DNA of 64,000 nucleotides, from the NCBI RefSeq assembly GCF_003951315.1, contig NZ_QLJH01000018.1, positions 1 through 64,000 of the forward strand, read 5' to 3'. The notes under the pieces were generated by a model that saw only the letters and a list, made by a program, of their open reading frames with translations, was not told where the DNA came from and did not search any database. This document shows positions 60,257 through 64,000 of this stretch, in pieces (position 1 is the stretch's first letter; every line of letters begins with the position of its first letter). The position numbers were made by a program, and so were the translations under genes. The DNA comes from Sphingomonas sp. S-NIH.Pt15_0812 (lineage in GTDB: Bacteria; Pseudomonadota; Alphaproteobacteria; Sphingomonadales; Sphingomonadaceae).

Positions 60257-60579
60257 TTACAATCGACTTTATTGTTGGTGACGCAACCCACGTAGGACGC
60301 TTTGGTTCAGCCGCGTCGCGGCATGTGTACATTCGTGCTTTCGGGCGGAAAACGTCGGGGGATCACCCACCGAGCCCGAGAACAATTCGTGCTTTCGAGT
60401 AGGAATTCGTCGGCGGGCGGCGCCACCCGCCGACGATGAAAGGGGCCGGTAAGGCGGCCCTATAACCGCCGGCCTGGGGCCTCGCGAGCGGACCAGGACG
60501 TGTCTCGGCCCCAGCGCTCCGCTGGGTATGCCGCCAGCCTAGCGCGCCGCGATCGGTGCGCCCATCCCATGAGGTATCG
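60257..60579. other. 323-base gap with repeats and a hairpin
   Basis: No gene is seen. It holds the short repeat copies B (60331-60347, ATTCGTGCTTTCGGGC) and C (60385-60398, ATTCGTGCTTTCGAG), and a strong stem-loop with 11-base arms (60407-60417 and 60426-60436) and an 8-base loop that itself contains GGCGCC. No T-run follows. The region may be a decayed attachment or regulatory site of the neighbouring integrase; that is an inference. Confidence 0.5.
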
Positions 60580-61766
60580 ATGCTGACCATCGCGGCCGTG
60601 AAGGCAGCGCGGACGAAGCCGCGCGCCTACAAGATCTACGACGAGCGCGGGCTGTTCCTGTTCGTCGCGCCGTCCGGCCTGAAATCCTATCGGCTGCGCT
60701 TCCGCTTCGGCGGCAAGGAGCAGCTCCTCGTCATCGGCAGCCATCCCGAGGTGACTTTGGACCAGGCGCGCGATCGGCGCGATGCGGCGCATGAGCAGAT
60801 CGCGCGTGGCGAGGACCCGCGCGCGGCTGATCGCACGTCGGCCGGCGCCCGGACCTTCGATCAGGCGGCGCGCGCCTGGCACGCGCTGCGCGTGCCGGAC
60901 TGGACGCCGATCCATGCCGGCGACGTGCTGGTGAGCCTGGAGCGCGACGCCTTCCCGGCGATCGGCGCGCTGCCGCTCGGCGAGGTGACGCGGCCGCAGG
61001 TGCTGGCGCTGCTCCGCGCGATCGAGGCGCGCGGCGCGAAGGAGACGGCGCGCCGCATCCAGCAGCGGATCTCCTGCGTCTTCAAGCTGGCGATGTCCGA
61101 GGGCTGGTGCGACATCAACCCGGCCGGCGAGGTGACGGAGGGCCTCGCCAAGGCGCGCGCGGGCGGCCGCCACCCGGCGATCGTCGACGCGGCCGAGCTG
61201 CGCGACCTGCTCGCGGCCGTCGACGCGCTGCGCGCCGCGCCCGTCGTCGTGCTGGCGTCGCGGTTCCTGGCGCTGACCGCCGTCCGCCTCGGATCGCTGC
61301 GCGGCGCACGCTGGGACGAGATCGAGGTTCTCGACGGCGCCGAGCCGGTCTGGCGCGTGCCGGCGGCGCGGATGAAACTCTCGGCCGAGAAGAAGCTCGA
61401 CCCGGCGAACGATCACCTGGTCCCGCTGTCGCCGGCGGCCGTCACGGTGCTGCGGCGTGTTCGTGCTATCGCGGACGCTTCGCGGCTGATCTTCCCGGCC
61501 GGCGGCGGCACCGCGCCGGTTATGCCGGCCGGCATGTGCCGCATGGCTGGCGGGCGAGCTTCTCGACGATCCTGAACGAGCAGATGCCGGACCAGCGCGG
61601 CACGATCGACCGGGCGCTGGGCCATGCCGGCGGCGGCAAGGAGGCCAAGGCGCTGGAGATCAATGTCGCGGTGGAGGGGGCCTATGATCGCTCCCTCCAC
61701 CTGGCTCCCCGGCGCGCTTTATTTAACTCCTGGGCAGATTTTTTGTTGAATGATCGCGTCGAATGA
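60580..61766 (+). pseudogene. P4-type tyrosine integrase, broken by a deletion and frame change
   Basis: The N-terminal arm-binding domain (DUF4102-like, YDERGLFLFVAPSGLKSYRL) and the core-binding domain are intact. The first catalytic arginine is in LTAVRLGSLRGARW. The frame fails near 61520: the first frame ends at 61575, while the conserved C-terminal part (GYAGRHVPHGWRASFSTIL, LGHAGGGKEAKALE and the nucleophilic tyrosine in VEGAYDRS) is in the next frame to 61766. About 15-20 residues that normally precede AGYAGRHVPH are missing. The integrase is therefore not functional as written. It lies far from the tRNA, so it may belong to a second nested element. Confidence 0.8.
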
Positions 61767-62210
61767 GACCGGATCAACCATGCGCGCGTCTTCCATCCCG
61801 GCAACAGTCGCTGCCGCAAACAACGTCGCCTCCCAGCTTTCAGATGTTTGACTTGCGTTCACCAGCAGATCGCTAATCGAATCAAGTAGCGTATCATCAA
61901 GAAATTCAGCAAGCCACCAGAGGCGTACAAAAATGGCAAATCCGTCGTCTGGCCTTGCAGTCAACAATGTATGCCAAACTGCCTCTAGTTCCAAAAGTGC
62001 AGGATTGGAGAAGCTGACTGTGCCGACACCCATATGTTCGTTCATCACACCTGCCAGGTGGACGTCCGCAGGACGAATGGTATATGGAATGTTCCAGATT
62101 TGATGGCGGACGGGCCAAAAGATTGGCAAGCCCACTTTCAAGGCCTCTACGTCGACAATCGGCAGCGGTGGAACCCGACGTGACTTCAACTGCTTCGAAG
62201 GCTTTCGCAT
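61719..62210 (-). CDS. hypothetical protein, 163 residues
   Basis: Soluble protein without recognised domain. A segment VFLR-like block WLAEFLDDTLLDSISDLLV and the tryptophan-rich QIWNIPYTIRPADVHLAGVMNEH are visible. Lower third-base GC than the chromosome suggests transfer. Its start overlaps the stop of the upstream gene by one base, forming a two-gene operon. Its end overlaps the integrase tail by 48 bases on the other strand. Confidence 0.6.
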   Translation of the reverse strand: MRKPSKQLKSRRVPPLPIVDVEALKVGLPIFWPVRHQIWNIPYTIRPADVHLAGVMNEHMGVGTVSFSNPALLELEAVWHTLLTARPDDGFAIFVRLWWLAEFLDDTLLDSISDLLVNASQTSESWEATLFAAATVAGMEDARMVDPVSFDAIIQQKICPGVK

Positions 62211-62650
62211 TACACTTTCCCTGTCAGTGACTGCTCGTCCCGCATAATCGCCTGCTCCCAGCGATCACGGCCGCCATCGACCTTCCGCAGCTTCTGCTTG
62301 AGGCGCAAGGCCCCGATGGTGGGGGCCGGGGTCGCCATCAGGCGGTCGATCGCCTTCACAAGCGACAGTTGCGCGCGCGCCGCTTCGGCCGCTTCGGGCA
62401 GGTCGAAGCGCCAGTGGACGATCTCCGCCGCGCGAAGCATGTGAGTGCAATGCTCGCGATACGCCTGGGCGGCATAATAGCCGTGCTGGGCCAGCCGCCA
62501 GCGCCGTTCGCGCGCGTCGCGGACTTCGCGCGCGTCGCGGACTTCGCGCGCGAAGCGGCGGTTCGCATGTGGGTCGATAGCGTCGGTGATCGGCGCTAAC
62601 AATTTGGCAATGAACGGGGATGGTGTAAAAGAATGGGCAGCTTGAACCAC
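62210..62650 (-). CDS. hypothetical protein with a tandem REVRDA duplication
   Basis: A 146-residue basic, helical protein. Residues about 35-50 contain two copies of AREVRD followed by ARERR, encoded by an 18-base tandem repeat (62507-62524 and 62525-62542). The rest has an amphipathic helix pattern (REHCTHMLRAAEIVHWRFD). It starts the two-gene operon with the 163-residue protein. No family recognised. Confidence 0.6.
   Translation of the reverse strand: MVQAAHSFTPSPFIAKLLAPITDAIDPHANRRFAREVRDAREVRDARERRWRLAQHGYYAAQAYREHCTHMLRAAEIVHWRFDLPEAAEAARAQLSLVKAIDRLMATPAPTIGALRLKQKLRKVDGGRDRWEQAIMRDEQSLTGKV
62507..62551. repeat. 18-base tandem repeat inside a gene
   Basis: Two full copies of an 18-base unit starting TTCGCGCGCGTC plus a 9-base partial copy. 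It lies in frame within the 146-residue gene and could change length by slippage in steps of six residues. Confidence 0.7.
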
Positions 62651-62774
62651 GGGTATCCTCCGAGGCTTAAGTCAGGAGCGAAAGAGCGGGCCAACGCCCT
62701 TTCGCTCCGGCATTGATGGCGCTAAAAATACACGGCGACGGGGTCGTCCGCGCGTAGACAGTGAGGCCGTCAAC

Positions 62775-62915
62775 GTGCGTCTGTCCCGTGATGACCTCGC
62801 CCTTCTCGATAATTGGATCGAGGCAGCTACGGACGCGCCGACCCGCCCAGAGGCGATCCGTCGTTTGATCCGAGAGGCTATTGCCGAGGGGCTCCCCCGC
62901 ACATGCGGGGATTGA
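62775..62915 (+). CDS. ribbon-helix-helix protein or remnant ending in the CRISPR array
   Basis: From GTG at 62775 the frame reads VRLSRDDLALLDNWIEAA, then PEAIRRLIREAIAEGL, a CopG-like ribbon-helix-helix pattern. Upstream in the same frame RRRGRPRVDSEAVN is also typical of such proteins, but no ATG, GTG or TTG is there; ATT at 62712 is the only possibility. The last residues (PRTCGD) and the stop lie within the first CRISPR repeat. It may be an antitoxin-like remnant whose end was displaced. Confidence 0.4.
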   Translation: MRLSRDDLALLDNWIEAATDAPTRPEAIRRLIREAIAEGLPRTCGD

Positions 62916-63039
62916 CCAAGGGCAAGGTCGTCTGGCGGTAAGCGGACGGCGGCTCCCCCGCACATGTGGGGATTGACCGATCGCCCAGACGATAAAGGTC
63001 GTACAGCACGGACTTCCCCCGCCCAAGCGGGGACGACAC
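62890..63039 (+). CRISPR. orphan type I-E mini-CRISPR array
   Basis: Repeats at 62890-62917 and 62951-62978 are 28 bases, begin GGCTCCCCCGCACATG and differ at one base. A third, degenerate repeat is at 63012-63039 (18 of 28 bases match). The spacing is exactly 61 bases, so two 33-base spacers lie at 62918-62950 and 62979-63011. The sequence is type I-E-like, with an inner CCCCGC/GCGGGG stem, and the degenerate copy at the 3' end implies transcription to the right. No cas gene is seen within the window. Confidence 0.8.
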
Positions 63040-63266
63040 TGACCAACGGATCGTGCGCTCCCACCTGACGGGAAGCGTCGCGATCCGCCCCCTGTCCCCC
63101 CTGATAGCCCCGGGGCGGCGAACGCCGCCACGTCCCGACCGCCGGGTCTGGGCGATCGGGTGCGTGGGGTGCGCCATTTCGGCGATGGGGGGACTTTCAA
63201 ACTGCCGTCGCGAAGCGACTCTTCTCATCCTTAAACTTGGAAACCCATACAGGCTTAGACAAAATG
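63040..63266. other. 227-base gap after the CRISPR array
   Basis: No gene with supportable coding signals. It contains GC-rich stretches and a lower-GC part (63220-63260) upstream of the next convergent gene's end. Nothing else is recognised. Confidence 0.4.
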
Positions 63267-64000
63267 TCACCCCGGTGGTGCGTTTCGCGCCAGGCGGGTG
63301 GCAAAGGCGATGGCCTCCGCTTCGCGGGCGGCATAGTCAGGGGAGGGCTTCACCTTGGCGGCGGCAAGGGCGGCGATGCACCGCGCCCAGCCGACGGGGT
63401 TCAGCGCGGCCGGGATGCGGCATTTGGGCTTGTCGCGCTTCACCAGTAGCGTGCGCTTGGGAGGCTTGCCCTCTTTCGCGTCGCGACTCTCACGGGCGTA
63501 TCGCTCCCGCTTCAGTCGGGCGAGCGTCTGCTCAAAGGCGGCGTACAGCTCCGGCGCTTTGCATTTCATCCTGTCCGGGATGAAACAGTAGATATCGCTG
63601 ATCTGGATTTCCCGGTCGACGCCGGGTGCTTTCTCCAGCCCCGTCTTGATCGATCGGTGGACGTAGGTGAGCACCCCAACGGCTGCCAATTTCTTCTTGA
63701 GCCGCTGCCACTGTCTTGAATCATAACCGCTGAGGGCGGCGATCTGGCTGTTCGCCAGGTCGTTGGTTCCGGTGAAGTAGTCGAAGCCGTGACGGGGATC
63801 GAACAGGACCTTCATCATGGCGATCGCGGCCGGCGAGAAGATGCCTAGAAAATACCGAAAGGTGCCAGCGGTTGCGACCCGCGCCTCCTCCATGGTCACC
63901 AGCAGCGCCTTTATGGTCAGGCGTGCGCTTTCGAGCGTGCCGTCGCCACCGGGCTGTGCCTGGATCAAGGCCTGCGGGCTGTCGATGTCATAGGTGTTGC
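63267..64000 (-). CDS. hypothetical protein, 5' end beyond the window
   Basis: The frame reads from the right edge (NTYDIDSPQALIQAQPGG) without a stop to 63267, giving at least 244 residues. A TTG at 63968 is a possible but unneeded start. Visible are an amphipathic SRQWQRLKKKLAAVGVLTYV block that could form a winged-helix turn and a basic middle (RLKRERYARESRDAKEGK). It resembles replication- or regulation-type proteins of mobile elements, but no family is recognised with confidence. The convergent gap to its left holds no gene. Confidence 0.6.
   Translation of the reverse strand, partial: NTYDIDSPQALIQAQPGGDGTLESARLTIKALLVTMEEARVATAGTFRYFLGIFSPAAIAMMKVLFDPRHGFDYFTGTNDLANSQIAALSGYDSRQWQRLKKKLAAVGVLTYVHRSIKTGLEKAPGVDREIQISDIYCFIPDRMKCKAPELYAAFEQTLARLKRERYARESRDAKEGKPPKRTLLVKRDKPKCRIPAALNPVGWARCIAALAAAKVKPSPDYAAREAEAIAFATRLARNAPPG

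Noticed and set aside
62829..62889. A further CRISPR repeat one period upstream of the first.
   Set aside because: The sequence there has no similarity to the repeat and reads as part of the ribbon-helix-helix ORF.
62878..63270. An open frame on the minus strand over the CRISPR array, reading IPTCAGEP-like segments.
   Set aside because: This is the usual translation of type I-E repeats and not a protein.
54066..64000. A second copy of the tRNA 3' end marking the right boundary of the island.
   Set aside because: No such copy was seen in the remaining sequence, so the right end is presumably outside the window.

Overview
The window is GC-rich DNA (third codon positions mostly G or C) from an alphaproteobacterium, most likely a sphingomonad. 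The evidence is the uninterrupted nuoA-N operon followed by birA, coaX, a ribonuclease J gene and a DUF1467 gene, together with the class I aldolase, the ccm cluster and the general protein make-up. Start codons are often GTG or TTG, and neighbouring genes often overlap by 1 to 4 bases. No database search was possible, so the genus is an inference.

Positions 1 to about 53.9 kb are ordinary chromosome. A small ribbon-helix-helix/PemK-type toxin-antitoxin pair (131-699) precedes class I fructose-bisphosphate aldolase, ThiE, an L,D-transpeptidase, an M23 peptidase, EF-P and an inositol monophosphatase. The fourteen-gene complex I operon spans 5.8-20.5 kb, with birA, coaX, rnj and a small membrane protein behind it. 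On the minus strand, 24.0-32.3 kb holds dcd, an SGNH-like hydrolase, a PLP enzyme, a large three-domain GH18-like/NodB/GT2 membrane protein, a CHAP protein, a MoxR ATPase and an unknown protein. From 32.5 to 43.5 kb come a DPP-IV-like peptidase, an MgtC protein, asd, a lipoprotein, a YitT protein, an acyltransferase that overlaps nfeD, an SPFH protein, guaB and an rRNA methyltransferase. A TPR protein and a second S9 peptidase precede a ccmC-D-E-F-G-H-I-like cytochrome c maturation cluster (46.2-51.0 kb), then a DUF3072 protein, kup and a 2H phosphoesterase.

At 53989-54065 lies a tRNA-Met(CAT) gene. Everything after it looks like a decayed integrated element. A serine recombinase remnant reads out into the tRNA, carries two frameshifts and is cut by an IS256-type insertion. 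A HigBA module follows with a damaged toxin and an apparently intact antitoxin, then an IS1182-type insertion, small orphan genes, a broken P4-type integrase, and two overlapping hypothetical genes. A ribbon-helix-helix ORF then runs into a very short type I-E CRISPR array that has no cas genes nearby. A gene of unknown function leaves the right edge of the window.

The regulatory signals that stand out are a perfect palindrome overlapping the -10 of the first toxin-antitoxin operon and a 10-bp-arm inverted repeat overlapping the -35 of higBA. A family of four related repeats of roughly 60-70 bp, each with a small inverted repeat near one end, is scattered through the island. The least explained parts are the orphan mini-array with its overlapping ORF, this repeat family, and the unknown genes around them.
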